Notes: generated from the letters alone by a model not told the origin. DNA of 64,000 nucleotides from Lachnospiraceae bacterium (GCA_021203205.1 JAJQBQ010000021.1:1-64000), one strand, 5' to 3'. Shown: positions 25,957 through 35,845, numbered from the stretch's first letter. Translations and numbers: made by a program.

Positions 25957-26571
25957 ATGTGGAGTTATGAAAGAAGATTACAGTATCCGGTCAAAATCAA
26001 ACAGACCAACGCGAAGCTGGCCCAGGTGATCATCAGCCAGTTCGGCGGTCCGGACGGAGAACTGGCCGCGTCCATGCGGTATTTTTCCCAGAAATTTTCC
26101 ATGAACAATCCGCGCGTATCCGGGCTGTTAAATGACATTGCGACGGAAGAACTTGCGCATCTGGAGATGGTCGGCACGATCGTCCACCAGCTCACACGCG
26201 ACCTTTCCATCGAGGAAATCAAGGCCAGCGGCTTTGACAAATATTACGTCGACCACACGGAAGGCCTGTGGCTGCAGTCCGCCGGCGGTGTGCCGTTCAC
26301 GGCGACCTATTACCAGTCGAAAGGCGATCCCATCACGGATCTGACCGAAGACATGGCCGCGGAGCAGAAGGCAAGGAGCACCTACGAGAACATTCTCCGT
26401 CTGGTGGACGATCCGGACATTCTGGATCCGATCCGGTTTTTGCGGCAGAGAGAGATCGTGCACTTCCAGCGCTTCGGCGAGGGATTGCGGATCATCACGG
26501 ATGAGCTTGACGCGAAGAATTTTTACGCGTTCAACATGGAATTTAATGCCGGGGATCCGTGCTCATGTTAA
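25957..26571 (+). CDS. cotJC: Manganese-catalase-like spore coat protein CotJC
   Basis: The 204-residue ferritin-like protein has the di-manganese ligands of CotJC/Mn-catalase in ELAASMRYFSQ, ATEELAHLEMVG and MAAEQKARSTYENIL plus QREIVHFQRFGE. The C-terminus is short and ends GDPCSC. It should detoxify peroxide in the spore coat, together with CotJA and CotJB. AGAGGAAC lies upstream. A terminator follows at 26708, closing the operon. The presence of the three genes is good evidence for a sporulating lineage. Confidence 0.94.
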   Translation: MWSYERRLQYPVKIKQTNAKLAQVIISQFGGPDGELAASMRYFSQKFSMNNPRVSGLLNDIATEELAHLEMVGTIVHQLTRDLSIEEIKASGFDKYYVDHTEGLWLQSAGGVPFTATYYQSKGDPITDLTEDMAAEQKARSTYENILRLVDDPDILDPIRFLRQREIVHFQRFGEGLRIITDELDAKNFYAFNMEFNAGDPCSC

Positions 26572-26707
26572 CACAAAACTGCGGCATGTTGATTTGAGAT
26601 TTGCTTGGATGTCGGCGGGTTCAGCGACGCTGGTCCGATGCGGCATACAAAAAAATTTGTGTTAAATAAGTATTACAAGCGGAAACAGAGAAACAGAATT
26701 CAATACG

Positions 26708-26747
26708 GAAAAGCCTGTCCATGGCCGGATGGGCTTTTCTGTTTTTT
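26708..26747 (+). terminator. Terminator of cotJABC
   Basis: GAAAAGCC and GGGCTTTTC form the stem, followed by TGTTTTTT. About 135 nt on either side of it hold no gene. Confidence 0.8.
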
Positions 26748-26909
26748 AAGAAGATGCTGTATATGCGGATGTGAATAATTATTATGCATGGCATCTCCGA
26801 ACTCGCAGAAACTTCGCCTGCAAATTTCACCGAAACGATATATTTCACGAACAGTAACCGATTAAAGAAAAAATCTAAATTTGAGGTTTATTTTTTGTAA
26901 AACATGGTA

Positions 26910-26915
26910 TATAAT
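26910..26915 (+). promoter_or_regulatory. -10 box of the L,D-transpeptidase gene
   Basis: A perfect TATAAT lies about 55 nt before the start codon, in an AT-rich tract, but no good -35 sits 16-18 bp upstream. A spore- or stress-type sigma factor, or an activator, is possible. Confidence 0.45.
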
Positions 26916-26970
26916 AGCCCCGTTTGTTCTGAGCGGCAGAAAAGCGCCGGGGCGGATAATACAGATCAAT

Positions 26971-28563
26971 ATGGGAACCAAAAAGATGAAACTCAAATTA
27001 CAGCGAAAACAGATTCTTGCAATTATAATTGTGGCGGCAGTCGTTGTACTTTCGATTGCTGCGTATGTAATTGCGTCAAGCTTAAGCAGAGAAGACGAGC
27101 CGGCTGCAGTCGTAACAACGGGAACGGACGCAGCGGTTTCGGCTGCGACAGAGACCGATGCTACGGAGACGGATGCGACCGAAACCGATGCGGAGACGGT
27201 TCTGCCGGAAGAGACCACGACGGAGGAGACCACCACGATCGAGGAAACTACGGCGGAGGAGACCACTGCTGAAGAGACAACCGTGGCGGAAACTACGGCG
27301 GAAGAGACCACAGTGAAGGAAACCACCACCGAAGCGGAAACAACCACAAAAGACACCACGAAGACCACCGGCACCAGCGCCGGAACCACGGTGGAGGAAT
27401 CGGAAAAGGTGACGGATTTCGGCTATGTCAGCTTTAACGCGGAAGTCCTCACGAAAGCGCAGATCAAAAGCTCACTGTCGTCGGCATTTATCGAGGTGGA
27501 CTATACGCCGCCGGCAGACGCGGAATACCCGTACCTGATCAAGGTGAACCGCGCAATGTGCACGGTGACGATCTACGGCATAGATTCGAACGGAGATTAC
27601 TCGATTCCTGTGAAGGCCATGGTGTGTTCCGTGGCGAAAACGGTAGTCGGAACGCCGCTCGGCACATTCACGCTTGGCACAAAATACACCTTCCACCTGA
27701 TGAAGGGCGGGGTATATTCGCAGTACGCCACGAGAATTTACCAGGGTATCATGTTCCACGCGGTACCGGATTACACGAAGGACAAGTCAAACCTGGAGTA
27801 TCTCCAGTTCAACAAACTGGGCTCCCCGGCATCCGCCGGCTGCTGCCGTCTGTGCGTGCTCGATGCGAAGTGGATTCAGGACAATTGCCCCACCGGGACA
27901 ACGGTCATCATATACTCTGACAGCTCTTCCGCGGGGCCGCTCGGGAAGCCGGAGATGATCAAGATTCCGACCAACAGCAAAAACCGCGGCTGGGATCCGA
28001 CGGATCCGGATCCGCTCAATCCGTGGAATTCCTGCTATCCGTCCATCAAGATCGCGGGATCGAGCTCTACGATCACGGTGGCTTCCGGCAGTACGGTGAC
28101 GACGGCACAGCTCTTCGACGGAGTCTCGGCGACCGATACCTGCGGAAACGACATCACAGACCGCGTGAAGATCAACAATATCGAAGTGGTATCGGAGAGC
28201 GGTTCCACCAGGACGCTGAAGGTTACATATTACACGGTTGATCTCCTCGGCAAAGAGGCGACAGCCACGAAGACGGTGATCGTCACCGGCGTAAATGAGG
28301 AGACGACAACTACAACGCCGGAGACCACGATAAAGAAGACGGAAACGACAACCCAGGCGGAGACGACAACGAAGAAGACGGAGACGACAACCCAGGCGGA
28401 AACAACAACCACGGAGGCAGAGACGACAACTGCGCCGGAGGAGACGACCGAATCGGGTGAAGAAACCACCACGGAAGAGGAGACCACGACCGGTGAAGGG
28501 ACGAACTCCCACCAGGTGGAGGAGGAGATTTCCGGGGAAGGGTTTTTGTATACGGAGGATTAA
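26971..28563 (+). CDS. Membrane-anchored L,D-transpeptidase with Thr-rich linkers
   Basis: Counting from 26971 the product is 530 residues: a membrane anchor (about 15-36), a Glu/Thr-repeat linker (ETD/EETT units to about residue 140), a YkuD catalytic domain (about 185-325), an Ig-like domain (about 350-445), and a second ETTT-rich tail. The catalytic Cys is probably Cys291 in SPASAGCCRL, with His in MFHAVPD; the usual HGxxN context is altered. Such enzymes make 3-3 crosslinks or attach proteins to peptidoglycan. The Thr/Glu tracts probably span the wall. The start is uncertain, since 26986 is also possible and neither has a clear ribosome binding site. A TTG at 26881 lies upstream of the -10 box. 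Confidence 0.85.
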   Translation: MGTKKMKLKLQRKQILAIIIVAAVVVLSIAAYVIASSLSREDEPAAVVTTGTDAAVSAATETDATETDATETDAETVLPEETTTEETTTIEETTAEETTAEETTVAETTAEETTVKETTTEAETTTKDTTKTTGTSAGTTVEESEKVTDFGYVSFNAEVLTKAQIKSSLSSAFIEVDYTPPADAEYPYLIKVNRAMCTVTIYGIDSNGDYSIPVKAMVCSVAKTVVGTPLGTFTLGTKYTFHLMKGGVYSQYATRIYQGIMFHAVPDYTKDKSNLEYLQFNKLGSPASAGCCRLCVLDAKWIQDNCPTGTTVIIYSDSSSAGPLGKPEMIKIPTNSKNRGWDPTDPDPLNPWNSCYPSIKIAGSSSTITVASGSTVTTAQLFDGVSATDTCGNDITDRVKINNIEVVSESGSTRTLKVTYYTVDLLGKEATATKTVIVTGVNEETTTTTPETTIKKTETTTQAETTTKKTETTTQAETTTTEAETTTAPEETTESGEETTTEEETTTGEGTNSHQVEEEISGEGFLYTED

Positions 28564-28586
28564 AGAATAAAGTCCGGTTAAAATAG

Positions 28587-28626
28587 GAACTCTATGGTAT
28601 GGAATTTGCCATAGAGTTCTTTTTTT
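28587..28626 (+). terminator. Terminator of the L,D-transpeptidase gene
   Basis: GAACTCTATGG and CCATAGAGTTC form a perfect 11-bp stem followed by TTTTTTTT. Confidence 0.95.
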
Positions 28627-28968
28627 GCACATGGGTCGCATGAGGAAAATTTCGGTTTGCACAGAATTCGATCCAACACAAGTGAGCAGGGGGAGACTGC
28701 CCGGAAAGTCAAAACTATCCTTTGAAGACCACAACATTTAGTGCCACGGAAGAGTTTGAGCTACGACATGTTGTGTTCCCCAAAAAACGGAAAGCGAGTT
28801 TTCGGACAGCCTGGGAGATTCAACTAAGTGATTGTATCTGAAAACTACATGTGAACTGTATGTGAAGGATGCGCTAAAAAGCTTGAAAAAAGAGGGACTG
28901 CGTGGTAATATAACAAACCGTCATAGTTTACATACATTTTACAGGCAGATTATCAAAAAGGAGTGCAT
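28627..28968 (+). other. Gene-free gap before the polysaccharide region, with a short decayed frame
   Basis: No intact gene or clear promoter was found. A frame running from about 28835 into the next gene reads LYVKDALKSLKKEGLRGNIT and then NRHSLHTFYRQ. It has no start signal. It faintly recalls the box-II region of tyrosine recombinases, but is too short and degenerate to call. Confidence 0.4.
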
Positions 28969-29673
28969 ATGAATGTAGGTCTTATTATTGCGGGCGGTGT
29001 TGGAGCGCGCATGCAGAGTGTCACGCCAAAACAGTTTATTATGGTAAGAAACAAGCCGATTCTTGTCTACACTCTGGAAGCCTTTCAGAGAAATGAAGCG
29101 ATTGACGCAATCGGCGTGGTGTGTCTGAGCGGCTGGGAAGAAGTTGTATGGAAATATGCCAGAAAATATAAGCTGGATAAATTGAAATGGCTTACACTCG
29201 GCGGAGCTACCGGAATGGAATCGCTGAGAAATGGCATGGAGATGTTAAAGACACATTGCAAGCCGGATGACGTCATCGTGATTCACGATGCGGTTCGTCC
29301 GCTGGTCAGCGATGATATTATTAACGCAAATATCGCAAGTGTAAAAAAATACGGGACGGCAGTTACCTGCGTTCCATGCACAGAGGCATTGCTTCGCTCA
29401 GAGGATTCAATCACTTCGGGGGAGGTGGTTGACCGGGATCTGATTCAGAGAACACAGACTCCTCAGAGCCTGAAACTTTCCAAGTTTGTGGAGATTCACG
29501 AGGAGGCGCAGAAAAGGGGAATTACCAACACGGTAGCCACATGTACGCTGTTATGTGAACTGGGTGAAACGGTGCATATTGTGCTGGGTGAGGGAACGAA
29601 TTTTAAGATTACCACCAGAGAAGACATTGAACTTATGGAAGCGTACCTGATCTGTCAGGAAATGAGAAAATAA
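28969..29673 (+). CDS. IspD/TarI-family cytidylyltransferase
   Basis: The 234-residue enzyme has the nucleotide-binding start LIIAGGVGARMQS...PKQF, the central IHDAVRPLVS, and the RTQTPQSLKL motif of the IspD/TarI group. It couples CTP to methylerythritol 4-phosphate (IspD) or ribitol 5-phosphate (TarI). Because it opens a region with LicD-type and CDP-glycerol glycerophosphotransferase genes, a CDP-polyol donor for a surface polymer is the more likely product. No adjacent TarJ-type alcohol dehydrogenase is present. AAGGAG sits 5 nt before the ATG at 28969; a GTG at 28963 overlaps that AAGGAG and is rejected. Confidence 0.85.
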   Translation: MNVGLIIAGGVGARMQSVTPKQFIMVRNKPILVYTLEAFQRNEAIDAIGVVCLSGWEEVVWKYARKYKLDKLKWLTLGGATGMESLRNGMEMLKTHCKPDDVIVIHDAVRPLVSDDIINANIASVKKYGTAVTCVPCTEALLRSEDSITSGEVVDRDLIQRTQTPQSLKLSKFVEIHEEAQKRGITNTVATCTLLCELGETVHIVLGEGTNFKITTREDIELMEAYLICQEMRK

Positions 29674-29809
29674 GAGCAGAATGACACTGGAATTGCCTGA
29701 GCCGGAGGTAATGCTTTGTATTAGTTTCCGAGCGTGGGGAAATCTGCAGTGTCAGGGGCTTGACCTGGCATCAACGTAAGAAAATAGTTAAATGGAACGG
29801 AGCTTTTAA

Positions 29810-31837
29810 ATGAATGAGTTTGTGTATGATGTCATGAATTCCGCAGCGAAAGTCATGAGAAAACTGAAGATGGCAAAGGCGCTTGGCAGGCGGGATGCGG
29901 TAATCGTGGGGGATGAGCATGAGATTGCCTATGTACTTTGCGGTGCTCTGCTTTGCCTTACGAAGGACACGCCGCAGCTGAAAGTAAACCTTATTGTAGA
30001 CGGGGAGCCACGGCATCCGGAGTTTGTGCAGGAACTGAAGAATCAGTGGCCGGATTTTATCCTATGGAATTCAACGGATGCATGGCTTGATTCTGTTTCC
30101 AACAGAGAAACTCCGGAGTGCGAAACAGAGAGACGAGAAAATATTTTTCAGATTGCGAATTTGCGGTGCCCGGCATATCAGGAGCCTTCAAAGCGCGGGG
30201 AGACTGTGAATGAGCTGAAGAAGCTGTTGGATCACTGTGAAGCGCACCCGGAGAACCTGTTTCAGCTTGTCACCTGCATTCCACCCATCACGGAAGCACT
30301 GCCAGCCGTGACAAATGCGATCGCCGAGCGTGAATATGAAGTGATTTTCCGTGATTATCCGGAGGACAGTCTGGAAAAATATGTTATACAGCTGGAAGAT
30401 TGCATGCGCGGACACGAGCAGATTGCAAAGCGAATTCATGCGGTTCGTCTGGATCGGGTTTTTGGACCGGGTATTACAGAGAGTGACGGAATCTGGACGC
30501 TCGATGTGATAAAGGATTTTTTCGACAGAAAAACAGTAACCGTTTATGACCGCGATCGTCATGATTTTGCGTCCGCTTCTTATGTCAGAGATGCCGTGGC
30601 CAGTCTGTTGTTGCTGATGGCAAACGGGAGAAAGGGCAATATATTTCATGTGAGCTCCTGGGAATTATCCAGATTTGAGATTATAGAAAACCTTTATGGA
30701 TCGTTCCCGGAATATGAGTGTAAAATGGAGACGGAGCATGAAGGATGGCACAGTGACCGGCCGCTGGAATATCGAATGCTGAATGCCAGAAAACTCCGTA
30801 TGGCCCATGCCAGTAATCTGAACAAGGTTTTGTATACAACAAAGCTGAATGCTCTGAAAGCAACCGCGCGGTGGTATATAGGGGTTCAGAATCATATCCC
30901 GAAAAGTGACATTAACGTTTATTTTGGCAGGATGGATCGAATCCGTTATCTGGAATTGGAGCTTCTGGAGGAAGTAGATGCGATCTGCAAACAATATGGT
31001 ATCCAGTACTTCCTCTCTGCCGGAACCATGCTGGGTGCGGTGCGTCACAAAGGGTTTATTCCCTGGGATGATGATGTGGATATCGGTATGCTTCCGGAAG
31101 ATTACAAAAGGTTCCTGGAAGTGTGCCCGGAGCATTTAAGTCTGGACTATGGATATCAGACTTTTTCCACAGAACAGACCAGCCATTACATTCACGATAA
31201 GATTCGAATCCGAAATACATACTTTTCGACAAAGTATTCGAACCGGTATGAAATGATGAACGGCGTGTACATAGATATTTTTATCTATTACAAAACGGCG
31301 GATCGGCCCGGAAAACAGAAAAAACATATTCGTCAGATTAAATTTATGAGGAATGTTCTTGGAGCGCACTGGTCACTGAAACCGAAAAAGACAAGATATA
31401 AGCATTTATATCCGATTGTATGGCGTATCATAAAAAAAATCCCATGGAAATGGGTACACAAATATAACCGCCATGTATTAGAAAAATATGAAAAGAAAAA
31501 TACACATTATCGCCTGGATTCTACGGGCTTTAATCTGGTAAAAGTAGGGGCTGTGCCGGATGAATGGTTCCACGGGACGGTTGAGGCGGAATTCTGCGGC
31601 AGAAAGTTTCCGATTCTGGAGCATTATGATGATTTCCTCCGCCACTGGTATGGGAACCATTATATGGAGCTTCTTCCGTTATCCGACAGAAAGTCCGTGC
31701 ATGATGTGGTAAGAATCGACCTGGGACAGAACCTGTTTGATGAGACAATGCATGACCCCAGATTCCGCCAGGCAGATGTTCGCGGTGAGCTGTTTGAGAA
31801 GATTCCGGGGAGTGAATCCGTGGCGGAGAAGGAATAA
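29810..31837 (+). CDS. Fusion of a degenerate SDR/epimerase domain with a LicD phosphotransferase domain
   Basis: The 675-residue protein has two parts. Residues about 1-345 resemble an NAD-dependent epimerase: AVRLDRVFGPGITESDG and a YVRDAVASLLLLMA strand match the C-terminal half of such proteins. The glycine-rich Rossmann motif and YxxxK are not visible, so it is probably inactive as a dehydrogenase. Residues about 390-640 are a LicD domain, with FLSAGTMLGAVRHKGFIPWD and DDVDIGM providing the metal-binding acidic residues. LicD proteins transfer phosphocholine or similar phospho-groups from CDP donors to surface glycans, which fits the cytidylyltransferase upstream. It ends 11 nt before a CDP-glycerol transferase. 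Confidence 0.85.
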   Translation: MNEFVYDVMNSAAKVMRKLKMAKALGRRDAVIVGDEHEIAYVLCGALLCLTKDTPQLKVNLIVDGEPRHPEFVQELKNQWPDFILWNSTDAWLDSVSNRETPECETERRENIFQIANLRCPAYQEPSKRGETVNELKKLLDHCEAHPENLFQLVTCIPPITEALPAVTNAIAEREYEVIFRDYPEDSLEKYVIQLEDCMRGHEQIAKRIHAVRLDRVFGPGITESDGIWTLDVIKDFFDRKTVTVYDRDRHDFASASYVRDAVASLLLLMANGRKGNIFHVSSWELSRFEIIENLYGSFPEYECKMETEHEGWHSDRPLEYRMLNARKLRMAHASNLNKVLYTTKLNALKATARWYIGVQNHIPKSDINVYFGRMDRIRYLELELLEEVDAICKQYGIQYFLSAGTMLGAVRHKGFIPWDDDVDIGMLPEDYKRFLEVCPEHLSLDYGYQTFSTEQTSHYIHDKIRIRNTYFSTKYSNRYEMMNGVYIDIFIYYKTADRPGKQKKHIRQIKFMRNVLGAHWSLKPKKTRYKHLYPIVWRIIKKIPWKWVHKYNRHVLEKYEKKNTHYRLDSTGFNLVKVGAVPDEWFHGTVEAEFCGRKFPILEHYDDFLRHWYGNHYMELLPLSDRKSVHDVVRIDLGQNLFDETMHDPRFRQADVRGELFEKIPGSESVAEKE

Positions 31838-31848
31838 ATCAGAAAAGA

Positions 31849-32967
31849 ATGGGAAAGCTGACTTTTTATCTGAAGCAATTATTTAAGATGACAACACAGA
31901 ATGTGATTCTGCCTCTGGCATATCGTTTCTGGTCTCTTGTGATGCGAAATGAAAAAAAGGAACAGATTGTTTTTGCCGACGCACACCATGATGAGATCCC
32001 TTTCAGTATGAAGCGCCTGCACGAAAAACTGGAAGAAAAAGGATACAGGCTGACGGATGTTTTCTGCGATTATGGACGCATGTCCGCAGCCGGATCCTTT
32101 TTCGCGGCGATGAAATTTATGAAAGTGTATGCTGTGGCTTCCCATGTATTCATTTGCGATAATTTCCTTTCGGTATCTTCCTGTAAAAAGCAAAAAGATA
32201 CGATGGTAGTTCAGCTCTGGCACGGCTGCGCGCTGAAGAAAACAGGATACGATGCAGAGGACGACATTCCCCCTTACTATGCGGGGGAAGTATTTAAGAA
32301 TTACGACCTGCTCCCGGTAAGTGCGGCATATGCCGTTGAGCCCTTTACACATGGCATGCATCTGGAAAAGGGCGTAGCAAAGCCGCTGGGAATCAGCCGT
32401 ATGGATTATTATTTTGATCCGGAATGGAGTGCGCGGTGCAGAGAAAATTTCCGAAAGCGTTATCCGAACGCCAACGGAAAAAAAGTGATTTTATGGGCAC
32501 CCAGCTTTCGGGGGAATGCCGGGCACCCGTACCAGGAAGGGGAGGAAGCGATGGATGCCCTTGAAAAAGAGCTGGGGGATTCCTGGTTTCTGATCAAAAA
32601 AATGCACCCCCATGTGCAAAGGCAGCGGAAAGAGCCGGATTTTGCATTTACAACAGAAGAGCTGTTTCCGGTGGCAGATCTGCTGATCACAGACTATTCT
32701 TCCGTGATGTTTGATTTTTCAATCCAAAATCGGCCGTTTCTGTTATTTGCGCCGGATCTTTCTGAATATCGGAAGAACCGGGGGTTTTATGTTGACTACG
32801 AGTCATTGTGCCCTTACATCGTTACGGATTCCGGTCAGCTTGCGGATACGGTTCGAGCCGTTGTCTCCACAGACAACAGCGGCTGGCTGCGGGAATTTCG
32901 GCAGAAATATGTTTCCGCCTGCGACGGACATGCGACAGAGCGGATTATGGAATACATCGGGCTGTAA
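31849..32967 (+). CDS. CDP-glycerol glycerophosphotransferase family protein (first paralogue)
   Basis: The 372-residue protein belongs to the TagB/TagF group that transfers glycerol or ribitol phosphate from CDP donors to teichoic-acid-like chains at the membrane. Key features are VVQLWHGCALKKTGY, LIKKMHPHV with the catalytic-site His, and LLITDYSSVMFDFS, which binds the donor phosphates. An amphipathic N-terminus (FYLKQLFKMTTQN) could anchor it to the membrane. It is about 60 percent similar by eye to the product at 38328-39473. It follows the LicD fusion by 11 nt and ends at a bidirectional terminator. Confidence 0.9.
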   Translation: MGKLTFYLKQLFKMTTQNVILPLAYRFWSLVMRNEKKEQIVFADAHHDEIPFSMKRLHEKLEEKGYRLTDVFCDYGRMSAAGSFFAAMKFMKVYAVASHVFICDNFLSVSSCKKQKDTMVVQLWHGCALKKTGYDAEDDIPPYYAGEVFKNYDLLPVSAAYAVEPFTHGMHLEKGVAKPLGISRMDYYFDPEWSARCRENFRKRYPNANGKKVILWAPSFRGNAGHPYQEGEEAMDALEKELGDSWFLIKKMHPHVQRQRKEPDFAFTTEELFPVADLLITDYSSVMFDFSIQNRPFLLFAPDLSEYRKNRGFYVDYESLCPYIVTDSGQLADTVRAVVSTDNSGWLREFRQKYVSACDGHATERIMEYIGL

Positions 32968-32993
32968 AACATGTAAAAATATTATGAAGTATA

Positions 32994-33045
32994 AAAAAAT
33001 CCATGATACAGGGATGATGCATCACCGCTGTATCATGGATTTTTT
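32994..33045. terminator. Bidirectional terminator
   Basis: AATCCATGATACAG and CTGTATCATGGATT form a 14-bp perfect stem with A- and T-runs outside, serving the plus-strand transferase and the minus-strand acyltransferase. Confidence 0.92.
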
Positions 33046-33058
33046 ATCCGGTGAATTT

Positions 33059-34138
33059 TTATCTGAACAATCGTTGAATTCCGGCAGTACATTTCTTTAG
33101 CACAACCGATAAAACCAGTGTGATCAATATCCAAACCAGCGTATACCGCAAATAACATACCTTATATCCCAACAGGAGCATGATTTTCCGGGCTGACAGG
33201 TGTGTCAGGTAGATTTCATAGGTATAACTGCCCAGACAATTCAGAACTTTTACGACAGCCTGGTATCCGACAGCACAAAAGCGGTTCCGTTTCTTCGAGA
33301 TAAACTCGAAAAATAAAACCAGTAAAAGGCAGAGCGATATATTCAGCAGAGCACGGATATAAAAGGCGAGAATTCTCACATTGTAAAACTCAAGTGGCCC
33401 CAGCAGGAAAATTGTAATACCGAGTAATACATAGATATAGTGTTTCGGTATCCTCCTTTTTTCGTAGACATATTTTCCCAGAAGAATCCCCAGAATAAAA
33501 ACGGGAAACCGGAATAAGGCCATATTAATATTTTCATATAAGGAACTGCGGTAGAGCTGCAGCATCACTGTAAAAAGCGTAAAGGAGGAACAGATTGTCA
33601 GAACACACATCAGCTCTGTTACTCGATCCTTGCTCTCTTTGACAATTTTGTAAAAGAAAGGAAAGATGAGATAGCAGACAGCCATCATAAGTACGTACCA
33701 GTATGTCATTGTTCCGTCCGTGAAAAAGGTAACAAAAAACAAATCCTGCAGGAAGGCTGTTGCGCCGGATTTATTTATAATAATATCGACCCAAAACCAT
33801 GTCGGAACGGCAAGAATAAAATACGCGGGCAGAATTCTCAAAAATCTTTTTTTCAGAAATATCTTATAATCCGGTTGCTTTGACCATGAAAAATACAGCC
33901 CGACTCCCGACAACAACAAAAATACGTCGACGCCTGAACTTCCTATATAAGTATAGAAATAATAGATCAGCCCGGTAGAATGGACGCTGTTCTGCATACA
34001 TGTTTCTGAAAAATGATGCAAAAATATTAAGATGGCCTGTACACCCATTAATACATTGCGATATTTGGAGATGAGTTCACAATTAAAATATTTGCTTTGG
34101 CCCAGTGACTCTTCTTTTCGCGCGTTTTCCTTTTCCAA
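33059..34138 (-). CDS. Membrane acyltransferase (acyltransferase_3 family)
   Basis: This 359-residue protein has about ten membrane segments. The family features include an early His-rich segment AILIFLHHFSET, GSSGVDVFLLLSGVGLYFS, and KKRFLRILPAYFI. Such enzymes move acyl groups, usually acetyl, from cytoplasmic donors to sugars of surface polysaccharides. Start is TTG at 34138, with AAGGAG 8 nt upstream. It is the only intact polysaccharide gene on the minus strand in this region. It lies beside inserted NTPase genes, so it may be part of an acquired block. Confidence 0.85.
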   Translation of the reverse strand: MEKENARKEESLGQSKYFNCELISKYRNVLMGVQAILIFLHHFSETCMQNSVHSTGLIYYFYTYIGSSGVDVFLLLSGVGLYFSWSKQPDYKIFLKKRFLRILPAYFILAVPTWFWVDIIINKSGATAFLQDLFFVTFFTDGTMTYWYVLMMAVCYLIFPFFYKIVKESKDRVTELMCVLTICSSFTLFTVMLQLYRSSLYENINMALFRFPVFILGILLGKYVYEKRRIPKHYIYVLLGITIFLLGPLEFYNVRILAFYIRALLNISLCLLLVLFFEFISKKRNRFCAVGYQAVVKVLNCLGSYTYEIYLTHLSARKIMLLLGYKVCYLRYTLVWILITLVLSVVLKKCTAGIQRLFR

Positions 34139-34314
34139 TTTGTCTCTCCTTCAATTATACCCATAATGACCATATGCGGATGGTACAATTCTGCAACAAT
34201 CTATGAAATGTCTCGTGAATATATATCATTTTTCGATTTTTTACAACAACTTTTTTATAAAATAGGCAAAAAATTTATAAAAAATAGATTAGGGAAATTA
34301 AATCTGAATATGCG

Positions 34315-34354
34315 AAAAGCGGCCTCGTTATATGATAAAACGGGGCCGCTTTTT
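34315..34354. terminator. Bidirectional terminator beyond the NTPase pseudogene
   Basis: AAAAGCGGCCTCGTT and AACGGGGCCGCTTTTT pair with one mismatch and carry A/T-runs on both sides. It lies just past the decayed 3' end of the minus-strand pseudogene. The remaining gap to 34138 is AT-rich and shows no gene. Confidence 0.85.
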
Positions 34355-34369
34355 AACTTTTCATGGTAT

Positions 34370-35772
34370 TTTCATTTATGCAGGCGTGTTTCTTACAGGC
34401 CTTATCATAATTTACTCCAACAATTACTATCTCATCTCACCTGTGTATCTCTCAAAGCAGGAAGCATATTCCTGTCTACTGATTTGATCGAGGGCTGTTT
34501 TTACGGATTTATCCCATTTTAATTCGAAGATCAGCGCCGGTTTATTTCAGTTTCCTTTCCAGTATATGTCAGCTGAAGCGGTTCTTTTCAGTTGCGTATC
34601 GCGTCGATCATATTTTCACAGTCGTCATATTCGATGCAGTTGATAAACTCCTGACGCACCTCGCTGTTTGGGATCATACAGTTTATGCGTTCCATGCCGC
34701 CAACGCCGTTTTCTGTTGAATCAGGCGCTGCCGTCAGATAGCCCAGGTGCACCAGCAATGTCAGAACATCATCTGCGCTTTCGAATGTTGACATATCATT
34801 CTGATATTTCAGTGGATTTACCGAAATCTTATCGCCCGCAATCAGGCGTTCCACCTTTTCTTTCAGGCCGTTCTTGCTCATCTGAATATAGACCTTCAAC
34901 GCTTCATAGGTCTCTGTCTGCGTCCGGTAATTTCCAAAAGTTCCCCGCACAATTGCTTCCACGACAGATTTCGGATTATAAAGTGAAAGGCCGTTAACGG
35001 CATAGCCGTCATACCATTTTTTCATATTGTCAAAGGAAACATGGTATTCATCGCATAGATCTTCCACCTCCGATTCCGTAAAACCTGTAAATTCCTCGAT
35101 CGGTTTTGAGTCCATCATAGAATATTCGTAAAACATGTTCAGCGTCGAAGGGGTTCCACACTTTTTAATCGGAAGGATGCCTGTCATATAGGCAAGTGCC
35201 ACATAGCTCTGATCTTTCAGGAGGTTCCGCAAAAAGTCCAGATATTTTTTCTGTGACTTAATGTCATCTTTATGTTGTCGGATGACACAATCCCATTCAT
35301 CAATAATAAAAATGAAAGGTACATCATATGCGGCAAAAATATCCTTCAGCGAACGCATCAGCTTTGTGTTATCAAAATATCTGACATCAGGAAATTCGGA
35401 TGTAAGATCAAATAAAATCGCTTTCTGAAGCATCCGGAGCATATCGTCTATATCCTCGGCATCTGCCAGAAAACTCTGCATTTCGATGCGAATCACATGA
35501 TATTTGTTCAGATATTTTTCAAAGCCGTCATCTGACGCAATTTTAAGGTTGCAAAACAGGTCACGGGAATCGCAGCCACGGCTATAATAAGCGGTCAGCA
35601 TATTCACAGCCATTGACTTGCCAAAACGCATGGGACGACTTACGCTGACAAATCTCTGTTCAGTAAGCAGAACGCTGTTTGTAAACGCGATCAGACCGGT
35701 CTTGTCTACGTATATTTTTGAATTCAACGCAATTTGAAAATCTCTGTTATTTGGATTTAGGTAAACTCCCAT
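34370..35772 (-). pseudogene. Truncated AAA-ATPase-like/PD-(D/E)XK gene
   Basis: The intact 5' part (34588-35772) encodes 394 residues of the AAA-ATPase_like family: VSRPMRFGKSMAVNML as the P-loop, FIFIIDEWD as Walker B, and the TGILPIKK block. It then stops. Downstream on the same strand, in other frames and past stops, sit PALIFELKWDKSVKTALDQI (34540 downward) and IVGVNYDKACKKHACIN (34424 downward), the usual end of the C-terminal nuclease domain. About 110 residues between are missing. This is a deletion followed by decay. The N-terminal part could still be translated, but without its nuclease. Confidence 0.88.
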
Positions 35773-35845
35773 GCCAAACCTCCCATTGTACCACTATGCC
35801 TGCTTCGTGGAATTTATAAGGAAACAAAAATCTCTATGATGCCTT

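Noticed and set aside
27787-28737. 316-codon minus-strand frame under the L,D-transpeptidase
   Set aside because: It is antisense to the YkuD, Ig-like and Thr-rich parts; low-complexity composition explains the lack of stops.
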